In this document: positions 1-10,294 of the stretch, one piece after another
Layout of the letters: every line of letters begins with the position of its first letter
How positions within the stretch are numbered: position 1 is the first letter of the stretch
Assembly: GCF_003992625.1 (NCBI RefSeq)
Contig: NZ_RZMW01000048.1
Location: forward strand, 124,001 to 188,000
Reading direction: 5' to 3'
DNA: 64,000 nt
Source of the DNA: Pelagibacterium lentulum
GTDB lineage: Bacteria > Pseudomonadota > Alphaproteobacteria > Rhizobiales > Devosiaceae
The notes under the pieces: generated by a model
Database searches by the model: none
Seen by the model: only the letters and a program-made list of their open reading frames with translations
What the model was told of the DNA's origin: nothing
Program-made: the position numbers and the translations under genes

Positions 1-702
1 TCCTGCATGGAAGCCTTGCTGCGCTGGGAACATTCCGAAATGGGCGTGATTTCGCCTGGCGAGTTCATTCCCATTGCCGAGGAAATCGGCTTTATCGTGC
101 CGCTGGGCGAGTGGGTTTTGACCGAAGCCTGCCGCGTCGCTGCAGGCTGGCCCGAAGACATCAGCGTTGCCGTCAATCTCTCACCAGTTCAATTCAAGAG
201 TCAGAGGTTGCTTGAAACGGTACAGCGGGTGCTGCGGGAAACCGGACTGCCAGCCAGCCGGCTGGAACTGGAAATCACTGAATCCGTCATGATTTCCGAT
301 TCCGAACAGACCGTGGAAGTTCTTCATGCCCTGCGTTCGCTGGGTGTGCGGATTTCGATGGACGATTTCGGCACCGGTTATTCCTCGCTTTCCTATCTGC
401 GTTCTTTCCCCTTCGACAAGATCAAGATCGATCGCTCGTTTATCGAGGATGTCGGGGCGCAGGACGCCAATATGGAAATCATCAAGGCAGTTATTGCGTT
501 GGGCCGCAGCCTGGGCATGGCAACGACGGCTGAGGGCGTCGAAACCGAGGCACAACTGGATGCTGTGCGCGCTCATGGCTGTAACGAAATCCAGGGCTTC
601 CTGTTCTCCCGGCCTCTGGTGGAGAAAGATGCCCTGGAAATGATACAGGCCATGGCAGCCCCAAAGCTGCTTAACGCTCCGCTACGGCAGAAGGCCGGTT
701 AA
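1..702 (+). CDS. EAL-domain cyclic-di-GMP phosphodiesterase (5' end outside window)
   Basis: The frame is open from base 1, so this is the C-terminal part of a longer protein, about 233 residues. EAL domains hydrolyse cyclic-di-GMP to pGpG. Catalytic and metal-binding motifs are all visible in order: EALLRW, NLSPVQF, EITESVM, DDFGTGYSSLSYL, KIDRSFI, EGVET and GFLFSRPL, so the domain looks active rather than degenerate. Whatever lies upstream (GGDEF, PAS or membrane segments) cannot be seen. The stop overlaps the stop of the convergent oxidoreductase gene in the shared TTAA at 699-702. Confidence 0.93.
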   Translation, partial: SCMEALLRWEHSEMGVISPGEFIPIAEEIGFIVPLGEWVLTEACRVAAGWPEDISVAVNLSPVQFKSQRLLETVQRVLRETGLPASRLELEITESVMISDSEQTVEVLHALRSLGVRISMDDFGTGYSSLSYLRSFPFDKIKIDRSFIEDVGAQDANMEIIKAVIALGRSLGMATTAEGVETEAQLDAVRAHGCNEIQGFLFSRPLVEKDALEMIQAMAAPKLLNAPLRQKAG

Positions 703-1961
703 TTCCGGATCGAATTGCCGGTAAACCGTTCCATCGAGAAGGGCTTGATGTCTATGACCGGCTGCTCGCCGGTCATGGCTTCCGCCAGCACCCGGCCGGT
801 TGCGGGCCCAAGGGTAAAGCCATGATGGGCATGTCCGATGGCCACCCACAGCCCCTTGTGCTTCGTTGCCGGTCCGATGATCGGCATCATGTCCGGCGTA
901 CAGGGGCGGGCCCCTTTCCAGGGGCTAGGGTCGAGCTGTTTGTCGAGCGGGAAAAGATCGCGCGCCTTGCGCTCAGCCTTGCCAAGCTGGATAGGGGTGG
1001 GCGCTGAATCGCGCAGCGCAAATTCCGCGCCGGTGGTCAGGCGGATACCTTTCTGCATAGGCGCCAGCAGATAGCCCACTTCCGCGTCGAGCAGCCAGTT
1101 GTTGAGCACTGCATTGCCTTGTGTGCTGTAGTGCATGTGATAGCCACGCTTGACGAAAAGCGGCAGCCGGTAGCCAAGAGGCTCCAGAAATTCCGGTGCC
1201 CACGGACCAAGTGTCACGACAGCTTCTCTTGCCGTGACGGTCTGATCCTTGAGGACAAGTGACCATTCATCTTTCCCTGAGTCCAGACGCTGGGCCTCGC
1301 CTGTGACGATCTTGCCGCCCATGGATTTGAAAAGCTCGGCATAAGCCGCAACCAGTGCGCCGGGATTCTTGACGGTCCATGGATCTGTCCAGTGTACGGC
1401 ACCGGCCATCTTGATTTTCAGGTGCGGTTCCAGGCTTGCCAACTGGCTCGGCTCCACAACGCGGTGGTTGATGCCGTAAAGCTCGAAATCCATGCGCGCG
1501 TTTTCCAGCGCTTCGCCCAGAGCCTTGTCGGTGCGATAGGCAAGGAGCCAACCCTTCTTCACAATCAGGTCTTCAACCCCTGCGGCGGCAATGAAGTCGG
1601 CATGCTCATCGATGGAGCGGGCAATCAGCGGGGCATAGCTTTTGACGATGCGCTTGTAATGATTGGGCGCGGATTCCCACCAATAACGCGCCAGCGCTGG
1701 CGCGAATCTGGGCAGGGCCAGCGGATCGTAGCGCGCGGCAGTGCTCAAGTGCATACCGACCTGAACCAGCGTCGCAAGATCGCGGGGGAACGCATGCGGC
1801 CTCACGCCTTCACGCTGGATAATCCCGGCATTGCCAAAGGACGTCTCTTTACCGGGGTCGGCCCTGTCCACCAAAACCACAGAGCGGCCGCGCCGCAAGA
1901 GATGAATGGCCGTCGATACGCCAACGATGCCGGCACCGAGAACGAGAACATCTTGGGTCAT
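699..1961 (-). CDS. FAD-dependent D-amino-acid dehydrogenase-like oxidoreductase (DadA family)
   Basis: 420-residue flavoprotein of the DAO/DadA family. The N-terminal dinucleotide-binding motif is GAGIVGVSTA (residues 9-18). The C-terminal signatures RPCTPDMMPIIGP and GHAHHGFTLGPATGR are typical of D-amino-acid dehydrogenases, which oxidatively deaminate D-amino acids and pass electrons to the respiratory chain. The substrate cannot be read from sequence; sarcosine- or proline-type oxidation are alternatives. It is a single gene, starting at ATG 1961, downstream of and codirectional with the yej operon but separated from it by a terminator. Confidence 0.85.
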   Translation of the reverse strand: MTQDVLVLGAGIVGVSTAIHLLRRGRSVVLVDRADPGKETSFGNAGIIQREGVRPHAFPRDLATLVQVGMHLSTAARYDPLALPRFAPALARYWWESAPNHYKRIVKSYAPLIARSIDEHADFIAAAGVEDLIVKKGWLLAYRTDKALGEALENARMDFELYGINHRVVEPSQLASLEPHLKIKMAGAVHWTDPWTVKNPGALVAAYAELFKSMGGKIVTGEAQRLDSGKDEWSLVLKDQTVTAREAVVTLGPWAPEFLEPLGYRLPLFVKRGYHMHYSTQGNAVLNNWLLDAEVGYLLAPMQKGIRLTTGAEFALRDSAPTPIQLGKAERKARDLFPLDKQLDPSPWKGARPCTPDMMPIIGPATKHKGLWVAIGHAHHGFTLGPATGRVLAEAMTGEQPVIDIKPFSMERFTGNSIRN

Positions 1962-1997
1962 AACACGCCCGCAAACCTATAAAGCGCTGCCTTGAAT

Positions 1998-2011
1998 CAT
2001 ATTGTGATATG
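1998..2011. promoter_or_regulatory. small inverted repeat upstream of the DadA-like gene
   Basis: CATAT-tgtg-ATATG dyad about 37 bases upstream of the oxidoreductase start, in the only gap that can hold its promoter. Could be an operator; the short arms make chance occurrence possible. Confidence 0.2.
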
Positions 2012-2080
2012 CGAAGGCCAATCTATTGAAACATCTATGTTTTCTCCTAGACAGCGGGAGGGAGCCGAGCTGTCGAGCAA

Positions 2081-2121
2081 GAAAAACGCAAAGGGCCGCA
2101 CATGCCGGGGGCATGTGCGGC
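2081..2121 (-). terminator. rho-independent terminator after yejA
   Basis: A perfect 12-bp stem (arms 2095-2106 and 2110-2121, GGG loop) lies just downstream of the yejA stop. On the minus strand it is followed by a T-rich tract with five consecutive T at 2082-2086. It ends the yejBEFA transcript before the DadA-like gene. Confidence 0.8.
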
Positions 2122-2131
2122 TCCGAACAGC

Positions 2132-3991
2132 TTAGCGCGAAGCGCCGCCAGTTGCAGCAGCCTTTTCTTCATCCCACCACCAAATGTCGGGAAAACCGAT
2201 GGCGTAATAGGGAAGCGGATCGGGATGGCTGAAGCGGTCCCAGCGGGCAATGCGTGCATAGGAGATGACGTAGCTTGGCACGATGAAATGCTGGGCGAGC
2301 AGAACGCGGTCGAGAGCCATCGAGGCTGCCTCAAGCGTTTCCCTGTCTTCAGCAAAAATTATGCGATCGATAAGCGCATCCACTCCCGGATTGGAAATCC
2401 CGGCATAATTGCGCGAACCGTCCGCATTGACCGATGAGGTTCCCCAGTAGTCGCGTTGCTCATTGCCCGGCGACATGGATTGCGCCCAACCGGTATACAC
2501 AACGTCGTAATCGAAGCTGCGCACGCGATTTGTGAATTGCGGAGAATCGACGCTACGCACAGTTACGTTGGCGCCGATCGTATTGAGGTTTTCGGCGAGA
2601 TGCATAGCGACCGGCTCGATTGTCGGGCCATTGAGTAGAATTTCAAAGCCGAACTGTTCCCCATTTTCGTTGACCAGTCGTGTACCGTCCAGTGTGTAAC
2701 CGGCTTCCGCAAAAAGGCGCAGCGCCTCGCGAAGATTCTCGCGGCGCGCCTCTTCAGTGCCGCCTATGGGGTTTGTATAGCGCCGGGTGAAGACTTCTTC
2801 AGGAACACTGTCGCGGACGTCTTCGAGAATTTCGAGTTCGCGTCCTTCCGGCAAACCATCGTGGCGCAAATCCGATCCAAAAAAGAAGGAGTCTATACGC
2901 TCGTACTGATCGAAAAATATGGTGCGGTTCAATTCCTCGAAATCGAACGCATAATTGAGCGCTTCGCGAACCCGCGGATGTTGAAATTTCTCGTCGCGCA
3001 TATTCATCACGAATCCGACCATTACGCCGGAGCTGCGATATGGCTCGTCAAATTCTTCGCGGATAATGCGGCCCTCGTTGACGGCCGGGAAATCATAGGC
3101 TGTTGCCCAGCGGCGCGCCTGATTCTCGCTCCACCAGTCGAAGGTATCGGCTTTGAAGGCCTCGAAGGCGACAGTCAGATCACGGAAATACTCAACGCGA
3201 TAGGTGTCAAAGTTATTGGTGCCGATATTGACCGGCTCATCGATGCCCCAATAGTCCTCGACACGGGCATAAGTCACCGAGCGACCGGCAACAAAGCTGT
3301 CGAGCCGATAAGGGCCGGATCCCAGGGGTGGCTCAAGGGTTGAGCGGCGGATGTCGCGCTGTTGCCCTTCGGCGTTTTCGCCTTCCCACCAGTGCTTGGG
3401 CAACACCAGCATCTGCCCCATGATATGGGGTAGTTCGCGATTGCCGGTCTCATCGAAAGAGAATGTGATTTCCTGTTCCCCGGTGATCTCTACATCGGTC
3501 ACATTGGCATAATAGCTCTGATAGAATGGAGAGATTTCAAGCAGCATCTCAAATGACCAGAGCACATCATCTACTGTGACGGGTTCGCCATCATGCCAGC
3601 GCGCATTGGGGTTCATGCGATAAGTCACGGACGAATAGTCATCAGGATAGGCCATCGCCTCAGCGAGCAACCCGTATTGGGTGTAAAGCTCATCGAGGGA
3701 ACTGGTCATCAGCGTTTCGTAAACAAGACCAAGCCCGGAAGCTGCTTGCCCCTCCGGCAGAACCGGATTGAACGAGTCGAACGTGGTCTGCAGAGAATTC
3801 AAGCGCACCGTACCGCCCTTGGGCGCATCGGGGTTCACGTAGTCGAAATGAGCAAAGCCTTCGGGGTATTTCACCTCGTCGGTCAGCGAGGTGGCATGTC
3901 GCCATTGCATCTCGTCCTGCGCGGACGCCGGCAGTGAAATTGCGATCATGCTGGCGATGGCCAAACCCATGGCGAGTCGAAGTGCCTGCAT
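2132..3991 (-). CDS. yejA: ABC transporter periplasmic solute-binding protein, family 5 (YejA)
   Basis: Periplasmic binding protein of the peptide/nickel (family 5) class, about 619 residues, resembling YejA of the YejABEF oligopeptide importer. The signal peptide ends at about residue 24 (PASAQ). The following PEGFAHFDYVNPDAPKGG matches the usual YejA N-terminus, and the C-terminus has the FPDIWWWD stretch. I chose ATG 3991 over ATG 4000 because the AGAGAGG ribosome-binding site lies 9 bases before 3991 but directly abuts 4000. It is the last gene of the operon (order B-E-F-A), 79 bases after yejF, and is followed by a strong terminator. Known roles include uptake of short peptides and of microcin C; the substrate here is not known. 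Confidence 0.93.
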   Translation of the reverse strand: MQALRLAMGLAIASMIAISLPASAQDEMQWRHATSLTDEVKYPEGFAHFDYVNPDAPKGGTVRLNSLQTTFDSFNPVLPEGQAASGLGLVYETLMTSSLDELYTQYGLLAEAMAYPDDYSSVTYRMNPNARWHDGEPVTVDDVLWSFEMLLEISPFYQSYYANVTDVEITGEQEITFSFDETGNRELPHIMGQMLVLPKHWWEGENAEGQQRDIRRSTLEPPLGSGPYRLDSFVAGRSVTYARVEDYWGIDEPVNIGTNNFDTYRVEYFRDLTVAFEAFKADTFDWWSENQARRWATAYDFPAVNEGRIIREEFDEPYRSSGVMVGFVMNMRDEKFQHPRVREALNYAFDFEELNRTIFFDQYERIDSFFFGSDLRHDGLPEGRELEILEDVRDSVPEEVFTRRYTNPIGGTEEARRENLREALRLFAEAGYTLDGTRLVNENGEQFGFEILLNGPTIEPVAMHLAENLNTIGANVTVRSVDSPQFTNRVRSFDYDVVYTGWAQSMSPGNEQRDYWGTSSVNADGSRNYAGISNPGVDALIDRIIFAEDRETLEAASMALDRVLLAQHFIVPSYVISYARIARWDRFSHPDPLPYYAIGFPDIWWWDEEKAAATGGASR

Positions 3992-4070
3992 TATGAACAT
4001 CCTCTCTTGGACGGCGTTCCCGTTTGTTTCGATCTTATCCTAGCATTTGAAAATGTGGAGAGGGTGGCGG

Positions 4071-5675
4071 TCAACTCACCGTGTCTTCAAGGGCAGCAGA
4101 TAAAAGGGCTTTTGTGTAGTCATGCTGCGGGTTTGCAAAGACTTCCGCGCAGGGGCCGCGCTCGACCACCTTGCCCAGATGCATGACGATGACATCGTTT
4201 GCGATGGCGCGTACGACCTTGAGGTTATGGGAAATGAACACATAGGTCAGGCCACGTTTTTCCTGCAGATCGCGCAGCAGCTTCACGACCTGGGCCTGCA
4301 CGCTCATATCGAGCGCCGATGTAGGTTCATCGAGCACGATGAATTTTGGTTCGAGAATGAGCGCGCGGGCAATCGAGATGCGCTGGCGCTGCCCGCCGGA
4401 AAATTCATGCGGGTAGCGGGAACGGCTATCGGGATCGAGACCGACTTCCTCAAGGACGCGGATAACCGCTTGCTCGCGCTCTGTGGCGGACATTTTCCGG
4501 GCATGAACGGAGAGGCCCTCGGCAATAATGTCGCCCACCATCATGCGGGGGGAAAGAGAGCCGAACGGGTCCTGAAAGACGATTTGCATATCGCGCCGCA
4601 GGGGACGCATATGCCGCCATGAGCGATTTTGAATATCCTGGCCCATAAAGACGATGCGTCCGTCAGAAGACAGCAGACGCAATATGGCCAATCCGAGCGT
4701 CGTCTTGCCTGAACCGGATTCCCCCACGATCCCAAGGGTCTCACCCTCGCGCACTGCGAGGTCGATACCGTCGACGGCCTTGAAGTGCCCGGTGGTCCGG
4801 CGCAGCAGGCCAGTCTTGATCGGAAACCAGACGCGCAGATTATCGGCCTGGAGAATGGTGGGGCCAGCCTCTTTCTCAGGTGCAGGCTCGGCAAGCTCGG
4901 CATTGAGCAGGTGCTTTGTGTAGGCGTGCTGTGGGGCGGAAAATAACTGCGCGGTGGGTGCGCGCTCGACAATCTGCCCGTTCTGCATAACGCAGACATT
5001 ATCGGCCATGCGCCGGACAATCCCCAGATCATGGGTGATGAACAGCATGGCCAGCCCCATTTTCTTCTGGATCGATTTGAGAAGGTCCAGGACCTGCGCC
5101 TGTACGGTTACGTCCAGCGCGGTGGTCGGTTCGTCGGCGATGAGCAGGTCCGGCTCATTGGCAAGTGCCATGGCGATCATCACACGCTGGCGCTGACCAC
5201 CCGAAAGCTGATGCGGGAACGCATTGAGCCGCGACGCCGGATCGGGAATGCCGACAGCTTCGAGCAATTCAAGCACCCGCGCGCGGGCAGCGGATTTGGA
5301 AAGCCCCAGATGGGTAAAGAGCACTTCGCTCACCTGCCGCTCGATCGTGTGCAGCGGGTTGAGTGACGACATTGGCTCCTGAAAGATCATGGAGATGTCG
5401 TTGCCGCGCACCCTACGCAAGGCGGAATCGCTGGCAGTTAGCAGGTCGATGCCCCTGAAGATAATCTCGCCCTTGGGGTGATGGGCAGCAGGATAGGGAA
5501 GCAGTTTCAGCACCGAAAGGGCCGATACCGATTTGCCCGAACCCGATTCTCCAACCAGAGCAAGCGTCTCGCCCGGTGCGATATCGAAACTCACGTCGCG
5601 CACCGCATGGATAACGCGGTCGTTGAGACGGAAATCGACATCGAGATTGCGGATGGAGAGGAGGGGCTCGGTCAT
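4071..5675 (-). CDS. yejF: ABC transporter ATP-binding protein with two nucleotide-binding domains (YejF)
   Basis: Fused double ATPase that powers the YejBE permease. Two complete cassettes are visible: Walker [12 protein letters not shown] with LSGGQRQRV in the first half, and Walker [12 protein letters not shown] with [10 protein letters not shown] in the second. Both have DEPT Walker B ends. The family's oligopeptide-transporter C-terminal motifs are present after each domain. ATG 5675 ([15 protein letters not shown]) gives the usual N-terminus; a GTG at 5684 overlapping the yejE stop as GTGA is a possible alternative start. Confidence 0.93.
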   Translation of the reverse strand: MTEPLLSIRNLDVDFRLNDRVIHAVRDVSFDIAPGETLALVGESGSGKSVSALSVLKLLPYPAAHHPKGEIIFRGIDLLTASDSALRRVRGNDISMIFQEPMSSLNPLHTIERQVSEVLFTHLGLSKSAARARVLELLEAVGIPDPASRLNAFPHQLSGGQRQRVMIAMALANEPDLLIADEPTTALDVTVQAQVLDLLKSIQKKMGLAMLFITHDLGIVRRMADNVCVMQNGQIVERAPTAQLFSAPQHAYTKHLLNAELAEPAPEKEAGPTILQADNLRVWFPIKTGLLRRTTGHFKAVDGIDLAVREGETLGIVGESGSGKTTLGLAILRLLSSDGRIVFMGQDIQNRSWRHMRPLRRDMQIVFQDPFGSLSPRMMVGDIIAEGLSVHARKMSATEREQAVIRVLEEVGLDPDSRSRYPHEFSGGQRQRISIARALILEPKFIVLDEPTSALDMSVQAQVVKLLRDLQEKRGLTYVFISHNLKVVRAIANDVIVMHLGKVVERGPCAEVFANPQHDYTKALLSAALEDTVS

Positions 5676-5680
5676 GGTCG

Positions 5681-6799
5681 TCACGCGAATGTCTTGCGCG
5701 GATCGAACGCATCGCGCACCGCCTCACCGGCAAAAACCAGAAGGCTCAGCATGACCGAAATCACCGTAAAGCCGGTAAGCCCCAGCCATGGCGCCTGCAG
5801 ATTATTCTTACCCTGTGCCAGCATTTCCCCCAGCGACGGAGAACCGGGCGGCAGGCCAAAGCCCAGGAAATCGAGCGCTGTGAGCGTAGTGATTGACCCG
5901 CCGAGAATGAATGGCATGAAGGTCACGGTCGCCACCATGGCGTTGGGCAAAAGATGGCGGAACATGATGGTGCGGTTGCTGACCCCCAGCGCGCGGGCGG
6001 CGTTGACATATTCAAAGTTTCGACCGCGTAGGAACTCTGCGCGCACCACCCCCACAAGCGCAACCCAGGAGAACAAAAGCAATATGCCAAGCAGTATCCA
6101 GAAACTCGGCGCGATCACGCTTGAAATGATGAGCAGCAGATAAAGCGAGGGGATTGCGGTCCAGATTTCGATGAAGCGTTGGAACAGCAAATCCGTCCAA
6201 CCCCCGAAATAGCCTTGAACAGCTCCGGCCGCGACGCCGATTACCGAGGAAATGATCGTCAGCGCAAATCCGAAAAGCACTGAAATACGGAACCCGTAGA
6301 TCAACCGCGCCAGAACATCGCGCCCCTGATCGTCGGTGCCCAGAATATGGGTATTGCCGAAAACACAATGGGGATCGTCCACGCCGGCAGGATACCGCGA
6401 GCAGATCTCTTCCCAATCCATTGTCCAGGACGGGGGTGCGGGCGCTGGTACGGGCAGGGCACTGTTCACCGTGCGATGCGAGAACCGGAAGATCGGCCAG
6501 ATCATCCAGCCGTTTTCGCTGATTTCCCGTTGGATCACATTCGAGCGGTATTGCGTGATGGCCAGAAAGCCGCCGAACTTGGTTTCGGGGTAATCGACAA
6601 CAATGGGAAACAGCAGTTCGCCCTTGTAATAGGCAATGATTGGCCGGTCATTGGTGATGAACTCGGCGAAAAGGCTGATAACGACCAGAACCAGAAATGC
6701 CCAGAAGGCAATATGCCCGCGCCGGTTGCGGCGGAAGTTTTCAAGGCGGCGCTGGTTGAGGGCGGAAAGAGCCACGCTGTCAAACCTCGCGATTTTCAA
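5681..6799 (-). CDS. yejE: ABC transporter permease (YejE)
   Basis: Inner-membrane permease of 372 residues. The N-terminus has the YejE hallmark [18 protein letters not shown] before the first membrane segment, then a long periplasmic loop (about residues 50-155) and the BPD permease core with the EAA-like loop [19 protein letters not shown]. It overlaps the end of yejB by 20 bases and abuts yejF, so the operon is translationally coupled. Confidence 0.92.
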   Translation of the reverse strand: MKIARFDSVALSALNQRRLENFRRNRRGHIAFWAFLVLVVISLFAEFITNDRPIIAYYKGELLFPIVVDYPETKFGGFLAITQYRSNVIQREISENGWMIWPIFRFSHRTVNSALPVPAPAPPSWTMDWEEICSRYPAGVDDPHCVFGNTHILGTDDQGRDVLARLIYGFRISVLFGFALTIISSVIGVAAGAVQGYFGGWTDLLFQRFIEIWTAIPSLYLLLIISSVIAPSFWILLGILLLFSWVALVGVVRAEFLRGRNFEYVNAARALGVSNRTIMFRHLLPNAMVATVTFMPFILGGSITTLTALDFLGFGLPPGSPSLGEMLAQGKNNLQAPWLGLTGFTVISVMLSLLVFAGEAVRDAFDPRKTFA

Positions 6800-7892
6800 A
6801 GTCGATACGCGGGTCGATCCACATATAGGTAAGATCGGAAATCAGGCTGATGACCAGTCCCAGCAGCGAGAACACATAAAGGGTGGCAAAGACCACCGGA
6901 TAATCCCGGTTGAGAACGGATTCAAAGCCAAGCAGGCCTAGGCCATCAAGCGAAAAGATGGTTTCGATCAACAACGAACCGCCAAAAAAGGCGCCGATGA
7001 AAGCGCCAGGGAAACCGGCGACGATAATCAGCATCGCATTGCGGAAAACGTGCCGATAGAGAATGCGGTTTTCGGTCAGGCCCTTGGCGCGGGCTGTTGT
7101 GACATATTGCTTTCGGATCTCATCGAGGAAGGAGTTTTTGGTCAAAAGCGTTGTCGTGGCAAAAGCGCCGATGGCCATTGCAGTAATCGGCAGCGCCAGA
7201 TGCCAGAAATAATCGACGATCTGCATGTGCAGTGGCAGCGAGGCGAAATTGTCCGAGGTTAACCCTCGCAAGGGGAAGATCGACCAGAAACTGCCCCCGG
7301 CAAACAGAACGATCAGCAAGATGGCGAACAAAAAACCCGGTATGGCATAGCCGATGATGATCACGCCCGAAGTCCAGACATCGAAGCGCGAACCGTCGCG
7401 CACGGCTTTCGCGATGCCGAGTGGGATTGATATCCCATAGGAAATCAACGTCATCCAGAGCCCGAGCGATATCGAGACCGGCATTTTTTCGACGATGAGA
7501 TCGACCACCGAAATATCCCGATAGTAAGAGCGCCCGAAATCGAAGCGTATATAATTCCAGAGCATTGTGAAAAAGCGCTCAAGCGGTGGGCGGTCGAAGC
7601 CGAATTGGCGCTCGATCTGGGCGACGAGATGGGGTGACAGCCCTCGCGCCCCGCGATAGGCGTTTTGCGGCTGGTCGCCGCTGGCGGCGCTCGGTTGGGC
7701 TTGCCCTGCAAAGTCGCCTTCAGCGGAACCGGTGATCCGGGCCATGGAACTGACTTCCGTGCCGCTGATCTGTGCAATCATCCGCTCGACAGGGCCACCG
7801 GGCGCAAACTGAACCACCACGAACGATATGGCCATGATCCCGAACAGCGTCGGAATCATCAGCAGCAGGCGGCGCAGAATGTATGAACCCAA
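6780..7892 (-). CDS. yejB: ABC transporter permease (YejB)
   Basis: First gene of the yejBEFA operon, 370 residues. It begins with the classic YejB N-terminus [19 protein letters not shown] (membrane segment 1), followed by a periplasmic insert containing [12 protein letters not shown] and a C-terminal permease core with [19 protein letters not shown]. The start codon is TTG at 7892, supported by a GGAG ribosome-binding site 7 bases upstream and by alignment with the family N-terminus; no ATG lies nearby. The promoter is probably within the 117-base gap after the response regulator, where I see no clear motif. Confidence 0.92.
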   Translation of the reverse strand: MGSYILRRLLLMIPTLFGIMAISFVVVQFAPGGPVERMIAQISGTEVSSMARITGSAEGDFAGQAQPSAASGDQPQNAYRGARGLSPHLVAQIERQFGFDRPPLERFFTMLWNYIRFDFGRSYYRDISVVDLIVEKMPVSISLGLWMTLISYGISIPLGIAKAVRDGSRFDVWTSGVIIIGYAIPGFLFAILLIVLFAGGSFWSIFPLRGLTSDNFASLPLHMQIVDYFWHLALPITAMAIGAFATTTLLTKNSFLDEIRKQYVTTARAKGLTENRILYRHVFRNAMLIIVAGFPGAFIGAFFGGSLLIETIFSLDGLGLLGFESVLNRDYPVVFATLYVFSLLGLVISLISDLTYMWIDPRIDFENREV

Positions 7893-8009
7893 TCGAATCT
7901 CCGTCAGCGGTTGCGACTCACCGTGCCCAGCACATTGTCGGTTTTGTGACGCGGGGCCAAGGGGTTTGAGGCATAGGCACGCAGAATTGACGGGGCGTGA
8001 GCAGCGCGT

Positions 8010-8657
8010 TCAAGGGTCGTTGCCGATCAACCCGTTCTCAATGGCATAGCGGGTCAGGCCCGCTGTAGTTGCAATACCGAGCTTCTTCTTGATGTTCTTG
8101 CGATGCGTTTCGACGGTACGGGCAGAAATGTCGAGGGTTGCGGCGACATCCTTGTTGCTCTTGCCGGCGGCAATGAGAAGCAGGATGGCCTGCTCGCGGG
8201 TCGTCAATGTCCGGCCCTTCTGGCCCTTGTCACGGCTTTCGAGCAGGACTTCGGATACGCCCGAGGAGAAATATGTGCCACCCGCGGCAACCGTATCGAT
8301 CGCTTCCACAATTTCGTCGGTGGAGACATCCTTTAGCACATAGCCCGAAGCGCCATACATGACGGATGTGGAGATGTATTCCCGGCTGTCATGCATCGAG
8401 AGCATCAGAAGTCTGGTCGATGGGGTCTGTTCCTTGAACAATTCGATGGCATCGAGCCCGTTCATTTCGGGCATGTTGATGTCCATCAGAACGACATCGG
8501 GGCGTTCGGCCTTGGCGATTTCCAATGCAGGGCGCGCAAGGGAAGCGGCACCGACGACCTTGATATGCTCGTAGGTTTCAAGAATGGCCCGGAGACCATC
8601 GAGAACCAGCGGATGGTTGTCCACCAGAAGAACTTTGACAATCGGTTTGTCTGTCAT
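8010..8657 (-). CDS. LuxR/NarL-family response regulator
   Basis: 215 residues: receiver domain (about 1-125) with phosphoacceptor Asp59 in VVLMDINMPEM, and a C-terminal LuxR-type helix-turn-helix (about 150-210) with LTTREQAILLLIAAGKSNKD and ISARTVETHRKNIKKKLGI. Its ATG overlaps the kinase stop as ATGA, so it forms a two-component pair with the upstream histidine kinase. The likely target is the divergent TRAP binding protein gene on the far side of the kinase. Confidence 0.93.
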   Translation of the reverse strand: MTDKPIVKVLLVDNHPLVLDGLRAILETYEHIKVVGAASLARPALEIAKAERPDVVLMDINMPEMNGLDAIELFKEQTPSTRLLMLSMHDSREYISTSVMYGASGYVLKDVSTDEIVEAIDTVAAGGTYFSSGVSEVLLESRDKGQKGRTLTTREQAILLLIAAGKSNKDVAATLDISARTVETHRKNIKKKLGIATTAGLTRYAIENGLIGNDP

Positions 8658-10045
8658 GCTGCGTCCGCGACACTCTGCTGCTTGATAAGGACGGATTTGG
8701 GCATGGTGGCGCGCAGGGTCGTGCCTTGGCCGGATGTTTCCACCAGCATCTGGCCGCCGAAATGGGCCATGCGTTCCTGCATGTTACGCAGCCCCATGCC
8801 GCCATGCAGGCCTTCGCCCTTCTTGCCAGGTCGACGGTTAAACCCCTGCCCATTGTCCGAAACGATCATCTGAACCCGGCCCTTGGGCGCAAGAAGCCGG
8901 ATCGACACCGCGGTGGCATTCGCATGGCGCTCGATATTGTTGAGCGCCTCCTGCGCGACGCGGTAGAGCGCCGTCTTGGCCTCCGGCAGCAGCACATTCT
9001 TGAAGGCAACGGTTTCAAGGGAGACTTCGATGCCGGTGCGTTCGGAGAAATTGTTAGTCAGTGCCTCAATGGCCGCTGACAGGCCAAGATCGTCCAGCGC
9101 GCCGGGGCGCAGGTCGTGCGAAAGCCGCCGGACTTCCTTGATCGCGCCGTTAAGCGCATTGGCACCCTTGTCTATGGCGTCATAGGCTTCATCGCCGCCG
9201 CTGTGGACTTTGCGGCGGGCCAGATCGATGGCATAGCGCACCCCGATCAGGATCTGGGAAATGCCGTCATGCAGTTCGCGGGCGATACGGCTGCGCTCCT
9301 CTTCCTGAGTATCGATAATGCGCTGAGTGAGTTCCTTGAGCTTGTGATCCGCCAGGCGGCGTTCGTGCAGGTTCAAGAACATCCAGCTTGCGAAAACGAT
9401 GAGGATGGCAGGCACTGCAATAAGCACAACGGTCAAGAAGGTCGAATTGATCGTATTGCGCAGGTCTTCATGCGCCGCAGCGGTCTGGGCATAGACGTCA
9501 TCGAGATAAACCCCTGTGCCAAGCATCCATCGCCATTTATCCAGCCCAACCGCGAACGAGAGCTTGTCGGCAGTCACCCCCTCGGACGGCTTGTCCCATT
9601 TGTAATAGTGCAGGCCGCCACCTTGCTTCGCCTTCTCGATCAGATTGTAGATGACCTTGTCGCCGTCCGGATCTGTCAGATCCATCCAGTTCAATCCTGG
9701 CCGGAATGTCTGCCGGGGATGAACGATATTGTACCCGTCATAGTCATAGGCAAAGAAATAGCCGTCTTCTCCGTAATCGAGCGCAGTCAGGATGGCACGC
9801 ACCTGTTCCTTGGCCTGCTCGTCGTCGGGCCCCGCATTGACATAGATCTCGTTAATTGCCGAAAGCGCGAGATTTGTCAGATTGAGCAATTCGTCCTGCT
9901 TGGCCTGCAGCATGTTACGCTCAAAGGTAGCGATGCTGGCGCGTGCAAGATTGGTCGATTGCCAGGTGACAAGCGCGGTAATCGACAAAATGGCCAGCAT
10001 AAGAGGCACGATTGCCAGGATCAGAATCTGATGGCGCAATTGCAT
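8654..10045 (-). CDS. membrane sensor histidine kinase with single Cache domain
   Basis: 463 residues. Transmembrane segment 1 (about 8-28), a periplasmic single-Cache-type sensor (about 35-195, with EDGYFFAYDYDGYNIVHP and LDKWRWMLGTGVYLDD), transmembrane segment 2 (about 202-225), a HisKA_3 dimerisation helix with phospho-His259 in ARELHDGISQ, and a HATPase domain with HANATAVSI and SDNGQGF. Cache domains of this kind commonly sense small carboxylic acids. The gene is divergent from the TRAP binding-protein gene, which fits a kinase controlling its own substrate uptake. The ATG is preceded by a strong GGAGGAGG site. Confidence 0.92.
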   Translation of the reverse strand: MQLRHQILILAIVPLMLAILSITALVTWQSTNLARASIATFERNMLQAKQDELLNLTNLALSAINEIYVNAGPDDEQAKEQVRAILTALDYGEDGYFFAYDYDGYNIVHPRQTFRPGLNWMDLTDPDGDKVIYNLIEKAKQGGGLHYYKWDKPSEGVTADKLSFAVGLDKWRWMLGTGVYLDDVYAQTAAAHEDLRNTINSTFLTVVLIAVPAILIVFASWMFLNLHERRLADHKLKELTQRIIDTQEEERSRIARELHDGISQILIGVRYAIDLARRKVHSGGDEAYDAIDKGANALNGAIKEVRRLSHDLRPGALDDLGLSAAIEALTNNFSERTGIEVSLETVAFKNVLLPEAKTALYRVAQEALNNIERHANATAVSIRLLAPKGRVQMIVSDNGQGFNRRPGKKGEGLHGGMGLRNMQERMAHFGGQMLVETSGQGTTLRATMPKSVLIKQQSVADAA

Positions 10046-10095
10046 GTAAATCTGCCTCCTCCAAAGCAGTGCAAACTTAGCAAAACTTCACATAC

Positions 10096-10107
10096 ACGCA
10101 TCTGCGT
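10096..10107. promoter_or_regulatory. palindrome between kinase and TRAP binding-protein genes
   Basis: Perfect dyad ACGCA-tc-TGCGT, 51 bases upstream of the kinase start and about 190 upstream of dctP, in the 249-base divergent region. It is a plausible half of a binding site for the NarL-type regulator of this pair; not otherwise supported. Confidence 0.3.
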
Positions 10108-10294
10108 AGTTATGGGTAGAATTTCGATATAAAGATTAAGCGCATTCCGGCCGGCCTCTCGACAAGAGAGGCAAACTGGGCTTTTTGCTAGGATGGCGCT
10201 TCCTGAACGCGCATCAAAGCGGTGACTGCTCTCGAAGCGCGGCAATCAACCGTTTCCGGCGTCGCAACAGACGCCAAGGGGAGGAACTTTGAGA

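Noticed and set aside
9116-10132. Long open frame opposite the histidine kinase
   Set aside because: A frame shadow of a well-supported kinase; composition is Arg/His-rich and matches no family.
10154-10185. Terminator-like hairpin GCCTCTC/GAGAGGC upstream of dctP
   Set aside because: The T run is nine bases away from the stem and no gene ends there; possibly a leader hairpin but unsupported.
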